Shown here piece by piece: positions 53,954-63,849 of a DNA stretch of 64,000 bases (the stretch's first letter is position 1; the number at the start of each line of letters is the position of its first letter). Made by a program: the position numbers and the translations under genes. The notes under the pieces were generated by a model. The model worked only from the letters and a program-made list of their open reading frames with translations, was not told the origin of the DNA and made no database searches. Source of the DNA: Neisseria macacae ATCC 33926 (GTDB taxonomy: Bacteria; Pseudomonadota; Gammaproteobacteria; Burkholderiales; Neisseriaceae); contig NZ_CP094241.1 in the NCBI RefSeq assembly GCF_022749495.1, positions 2,418,001 to 2,482,000 of the forward strand, read 5' to 3'.

Positions 53954-54103
53954 ATAATTTCCCTGTATTGTTAGGAGTGAGTAACTGTTTCGATATCCGT
54001 AAAGGATTTCTTTTTCTTTGCACAGTAAATACTGTGTTTCACAGAAATCGGTTTCTATTTTACTTTATTTAATGCCAGTGATGGCAAAAATTATTACTTA
54101 GTC

Positions 54104-56509
54104 ATGATTAAAAAGATTATAACGACCTGTCTTGGTTTGATATTAGGATTGGCACTCTTCGGTGTCGGCTTGCTCGCTATTGCGATTTTGGTCACATACC
54201 CCAAGTTGCCTGCTCTTGATTCTTTACAACACTACCAACCCAAAATGCCCCTCACAGTATATTCTGCCGACGGTCAGATTATTGGGGTTTACGGTGAACA
54301 GCGCCGGGAGTTTACAAAAATTGGAGATTTTCCAAAGGTTTTGAAAGACGCTGTTATTGCCGCAGAAGATAAACGTTTCTATGAGCACTGGGGCGTAGAC
54401 GTAGTAGGCATTGCCCGTGCCGCTATCGGCAACGTAGTCGCCGGCGGTTTGCAATCAGGTGCCAGTACCATTACTCAACAGGTAGCAAAGAACTTCTACT
54501 TGAGTAACGAGCGTACATTTACCCGCAAATTCAATGAAGCCCTATTGGCCTATAAAATCGAGCAGACGCTTAGTAAGGATCAGATTTTAGAACTGTATTT
54601 CAACCAAATCTATTTGGGTCAACGGGCATACGGTTTTGCCTCTGCCGCTCAAATCTATTTCAACAAAAATGTGAAGGATTTGACTTTGGCTGAAGCATCC
54701 ATGCTGGCAGGCCTACCTAAAGCGCCTTCAGCGTATAACCCCATCGTTAACCCCGAGCGCGCCAAACAGCGCCAAGCCTACATCCTGCGGAATATGCAGG
54801 AAGAAAATATGATTACTGCACAACAACGCGATCAAGCTTTGAAAGAAGAGCTGCATTATGAACGTTTTGTGCAAAACATCGACCAAAACGCTTTGTATGT
54901 TGCTGAAATGGCACGCCAAGAGTTGTATGAAAAATATGGCGAGGACGCATACACCCAAGGCTTTAAGGTCTACACAACCGTCAATACTGCCAACCAACGT
55001 GTTGCTACTGAAGCCCTTAGAAAAGCGTTGCGTAATTTCGACAGAGGCAGCAGTTATCGCGGCGCAGAGAACTACATCGACCTCAGCAAAACTGATGACG
55101 TAGAAGAAACGATCAGCCAATATCTTTCTACTTTATATACGGTTGACAAAATGGTTCCTGCCGTTGTCTTGGAGGCTTCCAAAAAAGGAGTTCTGATTCA
55201 ACTACCTAGCGGAAAAAGATTCAATCTGAACAGCTACGCGCTCGGCTTTGCAGCCCGTGCAGTCAACAACGAAAAAATGGGCGACGACCGTATTCGTCGC
55301 GGTTCCGTTATCCGTGTCAAAGGCGGCGGCAACAATTGGTCTGTCGTTCAAGAACCCCTATTGCAAGGTGCTCTGGTTTCATTAGACGCGAAAACAGGTG
55401 CCGTGCGTGCATTGGTCGGCGGTTATGACTTCCACAGCAAAACATTTAACCGTGCCACCCAAGCCATGCGCCAACCAGGTTCTACCTTTAAGCCTTTCGT
55501 ATACTCTGCGGCACTCGCCAAAGGCATGACAGCATCCACCATGATTAATGACGCACCACTCTCCCTGCCGGGTAAAGGTGCCAATGGTTCTGCTTGGAAT
55601 CCTAAAAACTCAGACGGCCGTTATGCAGGCTATATCACCCTGCGCCAAGCATTGACCGCCTCTAAAAACATGGTTTCCATCCGAATCTTGATGTCCATCG
55701 GTATCGGATACGCGCAACAATACATCCAACGTTTCGGCTTCAAACCGTCCGAAATCCCTGCCAGCCTGTCTATGGCACTTGGTACCGGTGAAACAACACC
55801 ATTGCGTGTCGCTGAAGCATATAGCGTCTTTGCCAATGGCGGTTACAAAATTTCCGCATACGTCATCGACAAGATTTATGACAGCGAAGGTCGTCTGAAA
55901 GCACAAATGCAACCTCTTGTTGCAGGCGAAAACGCTCCTCAAGCCATCGACCCGCGTAACGCATACATCATGTACAAAATCATGCAGGACGTTGTCCGTG
56001 TCGGTACTGCACGAGGCGCCTCCGCACTTGGCCGTTCCGATATCGCCGGTAAAACCGGTACGACGAACGACAATAAAGATGCATGGTTCGTCGGCTTCAA
56101 CCCAAGTATTGTCACTGCCGTATACATCGGCTTCGACAAACCGCGCAGCATGGGCCGCGCAGGTTACGGCGGCACGATTGCCGTTCCAGTCTGGGTCGAT
56201 TACATGCGCTTCGCGCTCAAAGGCGTAGAAAACAAAGGCATGAAAGCACCGGCAGGTATCGTGAACAGCGGCGGCGAATACTATATGAAAGAACGTATGA
56301 CCACCAGCTCCGATATCACTCTGGACAATAGCGGTACCGTTCCACGCCCTGCACAACAACCTTCCCGACAACAACGCCCGGCCAATGCCAACACTGCCGC
56401 AACGCCTGATAGCGATCGGGATGGCGGAGACCGCGGTCGCGGTGATTTGCAAGAAACGCCGGTACAGCCAAGTAATGTTAACAATCGACAATTAGACTCG
56501 CTGTTCTAA
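54104..56509 (+). CDS. ponA: Penicillin-binding protein 1A (PonA)
   Basis: An 801-aa class A PBP with both glycosyltransferase and transpeptidase activity. It has an N-terminal anchor (about 4-30). The GT51 domain carries the catalytic Glu in AAEDKRFYEHWGVD, with QSGASTITQQVAKNFYL also present. The transpeptidase has RQPGSTFKPFVYSA (S-x-x-K), TASKNMVS (SKN) and KTGTTNDNKDAWFVGF (KTG). At the gonococcal L421P site (TSAL vs P) I could not place the residue with confidence. The tail is Pro/Gln/Asn-rich. A DUS-pair terminator follows. Confidence 0.96.
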   Translation: MIKKIITTCLGLILGLALFGVGLLAIAILVTYPKLPALDSLQHYQPKMPLTVYSADGQIIGVYGEQRREFTKIGDFPKVLKDAVIAAEDKRFYEHWGVDVVGIARAAIGNVVAGGLQSGASTITQQVAKNFYLSNERTFTRKFNEALLAYKIEQTLSKDQILELYFNQIYLGQRAYGFASAAQIYFNKNVKDLTLAEASMLAGLPKAPSAYNPIVNPERAKQRQAYILRNMQEENMITAQQRDQALKEELHYERFVQNIDQNALYVAEMARQELYEKYGEDAYTQGFKVYTTVNTANQRVATEALRKALRNFDRGSSYRGAENYIDLSKTDDVEETISQYLSTLYTVDKMVPAVVLEASKKGVLIQLPSGKRFNLNSYALGFAARAVNNEKMGDDRIRRGSVIRVKGGGNNWSVVQEPLLQGALVSLDAKTGAVRALVGGYDFHSKTFNRATQAMRQPGSTFKPFVYSAALAKGMTASTMINDAPLSLPGKGANGSAWNPKNSDGRYAGYITLRQALTASKNMVSIRILMSIGIGYAQQYIQRFGFKPSEIPASLSMALGTGETTPLRVAEAYSVFANGGYKISAYVIDKIYDSEGRLKAQMQPLVAGENAPQAIDPRNAYIMYKIMQDVVRVGTARGASALGRSDIAGKTGTTNDNKDAWFVGFNPSIVTAVYIGFDKPRSMGRAGYGGTIAVPVWVDYMRFALKGVENKGMKAPAGIVNSGGEYYMKERMTTSSDITLDNSGTVPRPAQQPSRQQRPANANTAATPDSDRDGGDRGRGDLQETPVQPSNVNNRQLDSLF

Positions 56510-56520
56510 TTACACCGTTC

Positions 56521-56565
56521 AAAAGGTCGTCTGAAACCCGAATCAGGAATTTCAGACGACCTTTT
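56521..56565 (+). terminator. DUS-pair terminator of ponA
   Basis: AAAAGGTCGTCTGAAA pairs perfectly over 16 bases with TTTCAGACGACCTTTT across a 13-base loop, followed by TATAT. Confidence 0.8.
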
Positions 56566-56797
56566 TATATATGGCAGCACAATCTCAATTCATTGCCATG
56601 TGAACAAGATAGAAAAATTCACTTTAAACCGATACTGCATTGTCTCATCCGAGCCTAAAGCGGAGAGTTTCCCCAAATGCTAAAAAACCAGTTTCATACC
56701 ATCTGCACTGTTCATCAAACTTATCCCCTACCCCTTGATTTCAAATTACCTCACCACACTAGATTCCGCCCCTTCCACTCACTCCATCAATCAAACG

Positions 56798-56867
56798 AAT
56801 AGTGGATTAACTTTAAACCAGTACGGCGTTGCCTCGCCTTGCCCTGATTTAAAGTTAATCCACTATA
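56798..56867. repeat. Mini Correia repeat (70 bp)
   Basis: It has the same ends as the 107-bp copy at 15737-15843, but its middle jumps from the first TCGCCTTG to the sequence that follows the second TCGCCTTG of that copy. The 37-bp loss between the two 8-bp direct repeats accounts for the length exactly. The left end has one substitution (AATAG). Confidence 0.85.
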
Positions 56868-56875
56868 AAAACAAC

Positions 56876-56916
56876 AAGGTCGTCTGAAACATGATCCAAC
56901 ATTTTCAGACGACCTT
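56876..56916 (-). terminator. DUS-pair hairpin downstream of engB
   Basis: AAGGTCGTCTGAAA and TTTCAGACGACCTT pair across a 13-base loop, between the mini Correia element and the engB stop codon. Confidence 0.65.
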
Positions 56917-57030
56917 TTCGGATTTATCTATTTCAAAGCAACATACACGGCAGTAAGACGATTTTTTCCCTCACCCTGCAAGACAATAAACGGATTTGCG
57001 TCCCGTCAATGCAGATAATACTACGACCGA

Positions 57031-57684
57031 TTACAATGACTCGGAATTTTCCGGATTTCCGATATTCAAGTTGTCGATTTCTTCTTGATGCGTAGCAAAC
57101 CATTCGCCGACGACTTGGTTGACTTCTTCGATGCCTTGCTTTTTAAGGCTGGAAAACAGTTGTACGCTGATGCGCTGACGGGTCATATAGGGTTTGAGCG
57201 ATTTTTTGACTGAGCCTAAAGTTTTGATTTGCTCGTTTTTCGACAGCTTGTCGGCTTTCGACAACAAAATATGCACAGGGCGACCGGTGATGTGGAAAAA
57301 ATCCAGCATCCGCAAATCCAGCTCTTTCAATGGGTGGCGCGCATCCATAATCAACACCAAGCCTATGAGCTGACGCCGTTGTTGGAGGTAGTCGCCCAAG
57401 AGTTTGACCCAATGCGTACGGATGGCTTCGGGAACTTGTGCATAGCCGTAACCCGGCAAATCGACCATGAAGCTGCCGTTGCTCAATTCGAAGAAATTGA
57501 TGTGTTGGGTTCGTCCCGGCATTTTGGAAACGTAGGCGAGCCGGACATGGTTGGTCAGGGTATTGATCGCGCTAGATTTGCCTGCGTTACTGCGTCCGAC
57601 AAATGCGATTTCTGCAGGTGTGTCGGGCAGGTCTTTGAGATGGTTGACGGTGGTGAAGAATTTGGCGTTCTGAAAGAGGTTCAT
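57031..57684 (-). CDS. engB: Ribosome-biogenesis GTPase EngB (YihA/YsxC)
   Basis: A 217-aa Era-like GTPase for assembly of the 50S subunit. G1 GRSNAGKSSAI, G3 DLPGYG and G4 SKADK are present. The start at 57684 (MNLFQNAKFFTTV) is supported by AAGGAA and by the family's usual length; the much longer upstream frame is not coding. Confidence 0.95.
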   Translation of the reverse strand: MNLFQNAKFFTTVNHLKDLPDTPAEIAFVGRSNAGKSSAINTLTNHVRLAYVSKMPGRTQHINFFELSNGSFMVDLPGYGYAQVPEAIRTHWVKLLGDYLQQRRQLIGLVLIMDARHPLKELDLRMLDFFHITGRPVHILLSKADKLSKNEQIKTLGSVKKSLKPYMTRQRISVQLFSSLKKQGIEEVNQVVGEWFATHQEEIDNLNIGNPENSESL

Positions 57685-57884
57685 CCGTATTTCCTTGTTC
57701 CCTGAGACGGAGTGGCGGAATTTGCCGTGTCCATGTTGCGAAACATGGTAGTAATTTAATGTAAATCTAGTATAGAATAGCACGTTTATAGAATTATCGG
57801 TTTTTATCGGGTAAAATTTATCCGGCGTTTTGAGTATAAAAAAGGCATTGTCGCGGTATGCAATGCTGTAATCAGGAGCACTCC

Positions 57885-58511
57885 ATGAAACGATTGACTT
57901 TAGCGGCCTTGGTTTTGGCTGCCGGCGCGGCTGTCGCTGCCCCGAAAGCGGATATTGCAAAAGGCAAAGAAGTGGCTACTACCATTTGTGCGGCATGTCA
58001 TGCGGCGGACGGCAACAGCGGCATCGCCATGTATCCAAAGCTCGCCGCGCAACACAGTGCCTATATCTACCGTCAAACCTTGGACATTAAAGAAGGCAAA
58101 CGTACAAACGGTTCCGCCGCTGTGATGAAACCTATGGTGATGAACCTGTCCGAACAAGACATTCTGAATGTATCCGCATTCTATGCCAAACAACAGGCCA
58201 AATCCGGCGAGGCTAACCCGAAACAAAATGATCCTGTTTTGGGCGGCAAAATCTACCGCGGCGGTTTGGTGGATAAAAAGGTTCCTGCCTGTATGTCCTG
58301 CCACGGCCCCAGCGGCGCGGGTATTCCGGGCGGCGGTACCGAAATCGGCGCATATCCGCGCTTAGGCGGCCAACATATGTCTTATGTGGTCGATCAAATG
58401 AAGGCTTATAAATCCGGACAACGCAAAAACGCGATTATGGAAGATATTGCCAAACGCCTGACCGAAGAAGAGTTGAATGCGGTTTCCAACTTCATCCAAG
58501 GTCTGCATTGA
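57885..58511 (+). CDS. Di-haem cytochrome c4
   Basis: A 208-aa periplasmic cytochrome c4. The signal peptide MKRLTLAALVLAAGAAVA is followed by two tandem cytochrome c domains with CAACH and CMSCH haem motifs. In Neisseria, c4 is a membrane-associated electron carrier to the cbb3 oxidase. The start follows CAGGAG. The next genes encode the haem-attachment system needed for its maturation. Confidence 0.94.
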   Translation: MKRLTLAALVLAAGAAVAAPKADIAKGKEVATTICAACHAADGNSGIAMYPKLAAQHSAYIYRQTLDIKEGKRTNGSAAVMKPMVMNLSEQDILNVSAFYAKQQAKSGEANPKQNDPVLGGKIYRGGLVDKKVPACMSCHGPSGAGIPGGGTEIGAYPRLGGQHMSYVVDQMKAYKSGQRKNAIMEDIAKRLTEEELNAVSNFIQGLH

Positions 58512-58550
58512 TTCCTGTCAATCCGTCTGTTTGCGGATGATGTGAATATT

Positions 58551-58600
58551 AAGGTCGTCTGAAAACGCTTGCCCTCGGGCGGTTGTTTTCAGACGACCTT
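58551..58600 (+). terminator. DUS-pair terminator after cytochrome c4
   Basis: AAGGTCGTCTGAAAAC and GTTTTCAGACGACCTT pair over 16 bases across an 18-base loop, 40 bases past the stop. Confidence 0.7.
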
Positions 58601-58754
58601 GTGCGATGGTATGCCGCCGCTTTTGAGGCAATAAGTATTTTCAAATGGCAGCCTTTGGCTTTTTGCCCCATCATGTCTATTTTTCGTGCCGTTCGATAAT
58701 CGGGCCTCTTCCGGATCCCGACCATCCCCGTATTCTTTATCAAATCAAACCGCT

Positions 58755-60773
58755 ATGAGCAAATCCCCTTCATCCGTCCCCCTTATCCGCAAACCTTGGT
58801 TCGCTTTTTTAAGCTCCATGCGTTTTGCCGTTGCCTTGCTCAGTCTTTTGGGTGTCGCTTCAGTTATCGGGACGGTGTTGCAGCAAAACCAGCCGCAGGT
58901 CAATTATGTTGTGAAATTCGGTCCGTTTTGGTCGCAGATTTTCAACTTTTTAGGCTTGTACGATGTTTATGCGTCCGCTTGGTTTGTGGTCATCATGATG
59001 TTTTTGGTGATATCGACCAGCTTGTGCCTGATTCGCAATGTTCCGCCTTTTCTCCGTGAAATCAAATCATTCCGTGAAAACGCTAAAGAAAAATCATTGG
59101 CGGCGATGCGCCATTCGACTGTGTTGGAAGGCAAGATGTCGTCTGAAATCGCCCGGCGTTATCTCGAAGTACAAGGCTTCAGCTGCAAAACCGTAACGCG
59201 CGAAGACGGATCGGTTTTGGTTGCCGCCAAAAAAGGGGCGATGAACAAGTGGGGGTATATCTTTGCCCATACCGCGCTGATTGTGATTTGCTTGGGCGGC
59301 TTGATAGACAGCAACCTCCTGCTGAAAATCGGTATGCTGACCGGACGCGTCGTGCCGGACAATCATTCCGTCTATGCCAAAGACTTCAAACCGGAAAGCA
59401 TTTTGGGTACGTCGAACCTGTCGTTCCGCGGCAATGTAAACATTACCGAAGGGCAAAGTGCGGACGTGGTCTTCCTCAATGCCGACAACGGGATGCTGGT
59501 TCAGGATTTGCCGTTTGAAGTGAAGCTGAAGAAATTCCACATCGACTTTTACAATACCGGGATGCCGCGTGATTTTGCCAGCGATTTGGAAATTACCGAC
59601 AAGGAAAGCGGCAAAAAATCGGAACACACCATCCGAGTCAATCATCCACTGACGCTGCACGGCATCACCATCTATCAAGCGAGCTTTGCCGACGGCGGCT
59701 CCGATTTGAAGTTCAAAGCCTGGAATTTGGGCAACCCAAGCCGCGAACCGGTAACGCTCAGGGCGACGTCTATGCGCGATTTCCCGCTCGACATCGGCAA
59801 TACGTCCTACAAACTGGAGTTTGACCAATTCACGTCCATGAACGTGGAAGACATGAGCAAGTCGTCTGAAAAAGAGCAAACCCTGCAATCAGCGATTAAC
59901 GACGTGCGCGCCGTCTCTCAAGAAAACAAAAAATACACCAACATCGGCCCATCCGTTGTTTACCGAATCCGCGACAAAGCGGGTCAGGCTGTCGAATATA
60001 AAAACTATATGCTGCCCGTTAAGCAGGAACAGGATTATTTCTTCATCACCGGTACGCGCACAGGTCTGGAACAGCAATACCGTTGGCTGCGCATTCCTGC
60101 CGATAAAACTTTCAAACCCGACACCTTCATGGCGATGCGCGAACTCTTGAAAGACGAAGCCGCACGCAAAGCCGTCATCCGCAACGCGACCTTGAATGCG
60201 CCCGACAACATCCGCGAGCAATTCACCCTTGCCGCCGAAAACACCTTGGGCATTTTTGCGAAAGGCGGCTATTTGGCGTTGGACGAATTTATCACCAAAA
60301 ACATCCCCAAAGAGCAACAGGAAAAAATGCAGGGATATTTTTACGAAATGCTGTTCGGCGTCATGAACGCCGTATTGGAAGAAACCATCCAAAAATACAA
60401 GCTACCCGCATGGCCTCAAGACGAAGCGCGCAACCGCTTCCTGCTGCACAGCATGGACGCCTATACCGGCCTGACCGAATACCCCGCCCCCATGCTCCTG
60501 CAACTGGACGGCTTTGAAGAAGTCCGCTCCTCCGGCTTGCAAATGACCCGTTCGCCCGGTGCATTTTTAGTCTATTTAGGCTCTGTTTTGCTGGTTCTCG
60601 GCACGATATTTATGTTCTACATCCGCGAGAAACGCGCGTGGGTCCTGTTTTCAGACGACCACATCCGCTTTGCCATGTCTTCCAGCCGCAACGAGCGCGA
60701 CCTGCAAAAAGAGTTTCCGCAACATACACAAAGCCTGCAACGACTGGCGAAAGATTTAAACCATGACGCATAA
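58755..60773 (+). CDS. resB: Cytochrome c biogenesis protein ResB (CcsB-type, System II)
   Basis: A 672-aa membrane protein, one half of the System II machinery that moves haem across the membrane and attaches it to CxxCH motifs. Three early helices (about 20-45, 80-100, 175-195), a large periplasmic domain, and a fourth helix near the end (FLVYLGSVLLVLGTIFMFYIREKRAW) fit the family. The ATG at 58755 (MSKSPSSVP) is chosen over an upstream in-frame start that lacks a ribosome site. It overlaps ccsA by 11 bases. Confidence 0.93.
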   Translation: MSKSPSSVPLIRKPWFAFLSSMRFAVALLSLLGVASVIGTVLQQNQPQVNYVVKFGPFWSQIFNFLGLYDVYASAWFVVIMMFLVISTSLCLIRNVPPFLREIKSFRENAKEKSLAAMRHSTVLEGKMSSEIARRYLEVQGFSCKTVTREDGSVLVAAKKGAMNKWGYIFAHTALIVICLGGLIDSNLLLKIGMLTGRVVPDNHSVYAKDFKPESILGTSNLSFRGNVNITEGQSADVVFLNADNGMLVQDLPFEVKLKKFHIDFYNTGMPRDFASDLEITDKESGKKSEHTIRVNHPLTLHGITIYQASFADGGSDLKFKAWNLGNPSREPVTLRATSMRDFPLDIGNTSYKLEFDQFTSMNVEDMSKSSEKEQTLQSAINDVRAVSQENKKYTNIGPSVVYRIRDKAGQAVEYKNYMLPVKQEQDYFFITGTRTGLEQQYRWLRIPADKTFKPDTFMAMRELLKDEAARKAVIRNATLNAPDNIREQFTLAAENTLGIFAKGGYLALDEFITKNIPKEQQEKMQGYFYEMLFGVMNAVLEETIQKYKLPAWPQDEARNRFLLHSMDAYTGLTEYPAPMLLQLDGFEEVRSSGLQMTRSPGAFLVYLGSVLLVLGTIFMFYIREKRAWVLFSDDHIRFAMSSSRNERDLQKEFPQHTQSLQRLAKDLNHDA

Positions 60774-61950
60774 CCATAACCCCCTACCCGAACACGAGCT
60801 GCTGACGCACAAATCGTTCCTCAAGTCCCTGAATACGGTCGACTGCCTATTCGCCCTCCTGACCGCAGCCGGCGCATTCTTCGCCCAAACCCGCATTCAG
60901 CACGCCATGGACATCTACGAAATGGTGATTTTGTGGGCAAGCGCGGGCATTACCGTCTTTTTAGGCTGGTTTTTCAAACCCATGCGCTGGTTTGTCCCCT
61001 TGTGTGCCGTCCTCGCATACGGCGCCGTCATGCTCTACGATGGCGAAATCACGCATTCCGACAGCTTCCTGCTCAAATACTTCCTCAGCAGCCAGTCCGC
61101 GATTATGTGGCAATGCGCCTTCGTCTTCTTCGCACTCTTCGCCTATATCACCGGCGCCGTACTGGCACAACGCAAAAACGTCGCCACCAACACCCTGCTC
61201 GGCATGGGTTCCGTATTCGCCTGGGTGTCCGCAGTTGCAGGCTTTACCGGACTTTTAGTACGCTGGCACGAAAGCTACCTCCTGCGCCCTGACGCAGGAC
61301 ACATCCCCGTTTCCAACCTCTACGAAGTCTTCATCCTCTTCCTCGTCATCACCGCACTGATGTACCTCTACTACGAAGCCCGTTTCGCCGTACAAAAACT
61401 CGGCGGCTTCGTCTTCAGCTTCATGGCAATCGTCGTCGGCTTCGTCCTTTGGTACAGCTTTTCCCGCGAAGCACACACCATCCAACCCCTGATTCCCGCC
61501 CTGCAATCATGGTGGATGAAAATCCACGTCCCCGCCAACTTCATCGGCTACGGCGCATTCTGTATTGCCGCCATGCTCGGCATCGCCGAACTTTGGGCAT
61601 TGAGAAACGAAAACGCCGGCAAAAAATCATCGCTGCCGCCTTCGCAAGTCATCGAAGAAGTCATGTACAAAGCCATCGCCGTCGGCTTTCTATTCTTCAC
61701 CATCGCCACCATCCTCGGCGCACTGTGGGCAGCCGACGCATGGGGACGCTACTGGAGCTGGGACCCGAAAGAAACGTGGGCATTCATCGTCTGGCTCAAC
61801 TACGCCGTCTGGCTGCACCTGCGCCTCGTCGCCGGCTGGCGCGGCAAAATTCTCGCATGGTGGGCAGTCATCGGACTGTTCGTTACCGCCTTCGCCTTCA
61901 TCGGCGTCAACATGTTCCTGAGCGGCTTGCACTCTTACGGCACCTTGTAA
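60763..61950 (+). CDS. ccsA: Cytochrome c biogenesis protein CcsA (ResC-type, System II)
   Basis: A 395-aa haem-handling protein with about eight helices. The haem-binding Trp-rich motif WGRYWSWDPKETWAFIVWL lies near residue 330, flanked by conserved His in VRWHESYL and WWMKIHVPANFIGYG. It works with ResB as the cytochrome c synthetase. The start lies within the resB gene (11-base overlap). Confidence 0.95.
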   Translation: MTHNHNPLPEHELLTHKSFLKSLNTVDCLFALLTAAGAFFAQTRIQHAMDIYEMVILWASAGITVFLGWFFKPMRWFVPLCAVLAYGAVMLYDGEITHSDSFLLKYFLSSQSAIMWQCAFVFFALFAYITGAVLAQRKNVATNTLLGMGSVFAWVSAVAGFTGLLVRWHESYLLRPDAGHIPVSNLYEVFILFLVITALMYLYYEARFAVQKLGGFVFSFMAIVVGFVLWYSFSREAHTIQPLIPALQSWWMKIHVPANFIGYGAFCIAAMLGIAELWALRNENAGKKSSLPPSQVIEEVMYKAIAVGFLFFTIATILGALWAADAWGRYWSWDPKETWAFIVWLNYAVWLHLRLVAGWRGKILAWWAVIGLFVTAFAFIGVNMFLSGLHSYGTL

Positions 61951-61969
61951 GCGTCAAAACACAATAAAA

Positions 61970-62025
61970 AAAGGTCGTCTGAAAAGCTTTAGCGCAACCC
62001 GCAAAGCATTTTTCAGACGACCTTT
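61970..62025 (+). terminator. DUS-pair terminator of resB-ccsA
   Basis: AAAGGTCGTCTGAAAA and TTTTCAGACGACCTTT pair perfectly across a 24-base loop, 20 bases past the ccsA stop. Confidence 0.75.
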
Positions 62026-62175
62026 CCACACCATCAGCCACAACACTATAAAATCACACAAAACACCTCCCAATATCCCTCCCCTTCCTATTGAAACACC
62101 CCTTCCGATACACCATAATTCCATCTATAAGGCGATCACGCAAAACGCGTGTACATTGCGTCGATTTACCCGTTT

Positions 62176-62332
62176 TATAGTGGATTAAATTTAAATCAGG
62201 ACAAGGCGACGAAGCCGCAGACAGTACAGATAGTACGGAACCGATTCACTTGGTGCTTCAGCACCTTAGAGAATCGTTCTCTTTGAGCTAAGGCGAGGTA
62301 ACACCGTACTGGTTTAAAGTTAATCCACTATA
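62176..62332. repeat. Correia repeat, full-length 157 bp
   Basis: A complete long form with TATAGTGGATTAAATTTAAA and TTTAAAGTTAATCCACTATA ends. It ends 37 bases before the start of the glutamine amidotransferase gene, so its outward promoter or IHF site could affect that gene. The rest of the gap from 61951 holds only the ccsA terminator. Confidence 0.95.
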
Positions 62333-62369
62333 CCCTCAACCCCACATCAAAATAACAAAGGTCAACATC

Positions 62370-63212
62370 ATGTGCCAACTGCTCGGCATGAACTGTAACA
62401 CCCCCACAGATATCGTCTTTTCCTTTGAAGGCTTCCGCCGCCGCGGCGGCATTACCGACCACCATGCAGACGGTTTCGGCATCGGCTTTTTCGAAGGCAA
62501 AGGCGTACGCCTGTTCCACGACGACAAACCCAGCGCCGCCTCGCCCGTCGCCGACCTCGTTCGCGCCTACCAAATCAAATCCGAAAACGTCATCGCCCAC
62601 ATCCGCAAAGCCTCGCAAGGACAAACCTCGCTGGCAAACACCCACCCCTTCATGCGCGAAATGTGGGGCGAATACTGGCTGTTTGCACACAACGGCCATT
62701 TAATCGATTTCTACCCCGAACAAGGCGAGTATTACCATGCCGTCGGCACCACCGACTCCGAACGCGCCTTCTGCTACATCCTCAACCGCCTGCGCAGCCG
62801 CTTCGCCACCAAGCCCGACCCGGACACCCTATTCGACGCCCTCGCCGCGCTGACCCACGAAATCCGCCGCTTCGGACTGTTCAACTTCGTTATGTCCAAC
62901 GGCGACAACCTGTTTGCCCACGCCAGCACGCTTTTGCACTACATCGTACGCAAAGCCCCGTTCGGCAAAGCACGGCTTTTGGACGACGACGTCATGGTCG
63001 ATTTTTCCGAAGTCACCACCCCCAACGACAAAGTCGCCGTCATCGCCACCTTACCGCTGACCCGCGACGAAACTTGGTCGCAACTGGCAGTGGACGAACT
63101 GGTCATGTTCCGACAAGGCGACATCGCCCGCAGCGACCGTCCTGAACAACCCGTCTACATGAGCGTAGAAGAAGGCTTGGCAATCGCCCGCGCCGTCGGC
63201 GTATCCGTTTAA
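62370..63212 (+). CDS. Class II glutamine amidotransferase (YafJ-like)
   Basis: A 280-aa Ntn-type amidohydrolase. Cys2 (after Met removal) is the nucleophile in MCQLLGMNCN. The glutaminase core includes RRGGITDHHADGFGIGFFEG, VIAHIRKASQGQTSLANTHPF and WLFAHNGHLIDF. No synthase domain is attached, as in E. coli YafJ, whose physiological acceptor is unknown. A Correia element sits directly upstream. Confidence 0.9.
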   Translation: MCQLLGMNCNTPTDIVFSFEGFRRRGGITDHHADGFGIGFFEGKGVRLFHDDKPSAASPVADLVRAYQIKSENVIAHIRKASQGQTSLANTHPFMREMWGEYWLFAHNGHLIDFYPEQGEYYHAVGTTDSERAFCYILNRLRSRFATKPDPDTLFDALAALTHEIRRFGLFNFVMSNGDNLFAHASTLLHYIVRKAPFGKARLLDDDVMVDFSEVTTPNDKVAVIATLPLTRDETWSQLAVDELVMFRQGDIARSDRPEQPVYMSVEEGLAIARAVGVSV

Positions 63213-63218
63213 AACAAA

Positions 63219-63262
63219 GAGGTCGTCTGAAAACCCAGATTCAAGGTTTTCAGACGACCTCT
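63219..63262 (+). terminator. DUS-pair terminator of the glutamine amidotransferase gene
   Basis: GAGGTCGTCTGAAAACC and GGTTTTCAGACGACCTC pair over 17 bases across an 8-base loop, directly after the stop. Confidence 0.75.
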
Positions 63263-63347
63263 TCAACCCATAATAAACCCACCGACTATACGGGAATAGC
63301 TCAATCGGCTACAATTCCGTTTCACAAACAAATAAATTCAAAAGCTT

Positions 63348-63809
63348 ATGAAATGTCCGTTTTGTCAGCATCCCAATACTCAAGTCACTGATTCGCGGCT
63401 CTTGGAAGAGACGAACAGCATCCGCCGCCGCCGCCGTTGCGTGGAGTGCGGGCAGCGGTTCAGTACGTTTGAAACGGTCGAAATGCGGATGCCGCAGGTG
63501 ATTAAATCCAACGGTACGCGCGTGGCGTTTAATCCGCACAAGCTGAGAACCAGTTTGGAACGGGCTTTGCACAAACGCCCGATTGCCCAGGAAAAAATCG
63601 ATGAAACGGTCGCGCTGATTGAGCAGCGTCTGTATCAGTCGGGCAACAAGGAAGTGCCATCGCGCATGGTGGGGGAAATGGCGATGGAGGAGTTGGCAAA
63701 AATCGATCAGGTCGCCTATGTCCGTTTTGCTTCCGTGTATAAAAGTTTCAACGACGTGTCCGAGTTTACTCAGGCAATCGCCACGCTGGTGCAGACCGAC
63801 GGGAAATAG
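63348..63809 (+). CDS. nrdR: NrdR, transcriptional repressor of ribonucleotide reductase genes
   Basis: A 153-aa regulator. The Zn ribbon uses C3, C6, C31 and C34 (MKCPFC, RRRCVECG), with the basic patch IRRRRR for DNA binding. The ATP-cone domain (about 50-140; VIKSNGTRVAFNPHKLRTSLERAL) senses ATP/dATP. Ribonucleotide reductase genes are not in the window. Confidence 0.96.
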   Translation: MKCPFCQHPNTQVTDSRLLEETNSIRRRRRCVECGQRFSTFETVEMRMPQVIKSNGTRVAFNPHKLRTSLERALHKRPIAQEKIDETVALIEQRLYQSGNKEVPSRMVGEMAMEELAKIDQVAYVRFASVYKSFNDVSEFTQAIATLVQTDGK

Positions 63810-63849
63810 GTCGTCTGAAAGCGGTGTGTTGATGATGAAGAGGATGTTT

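Larger units (their letters stand above)
56510..57030. other. Repeat-filled gap between ponA and engB
   Basis: About 520 bases between convergent genes. It holds two DUS-pair hairpins (56521-56565, 56876-56916) and a mini Correia element (56798-56867). A faint Correia-like remnant starts near 56618 (CACTTTAAACCGATACTGCA). No gene is seen. Confidence 0.6.

Noticed and set aside
56618..56665. A further Correia fragment (CACTTTAAACCGATACTGCA...).
   Set aside because: Only a few bases agree with the element and no terminus is present, so it was not listed as a separate repeat.
63285..63325. A tRNA-like stretch (GGGAATAGCTCAATCGGCTACA) before nrdR.
   Set aside because: It resembles a tRNA 5' part with D arm, but no anticodon arm, T arm or acceptor partner follows.
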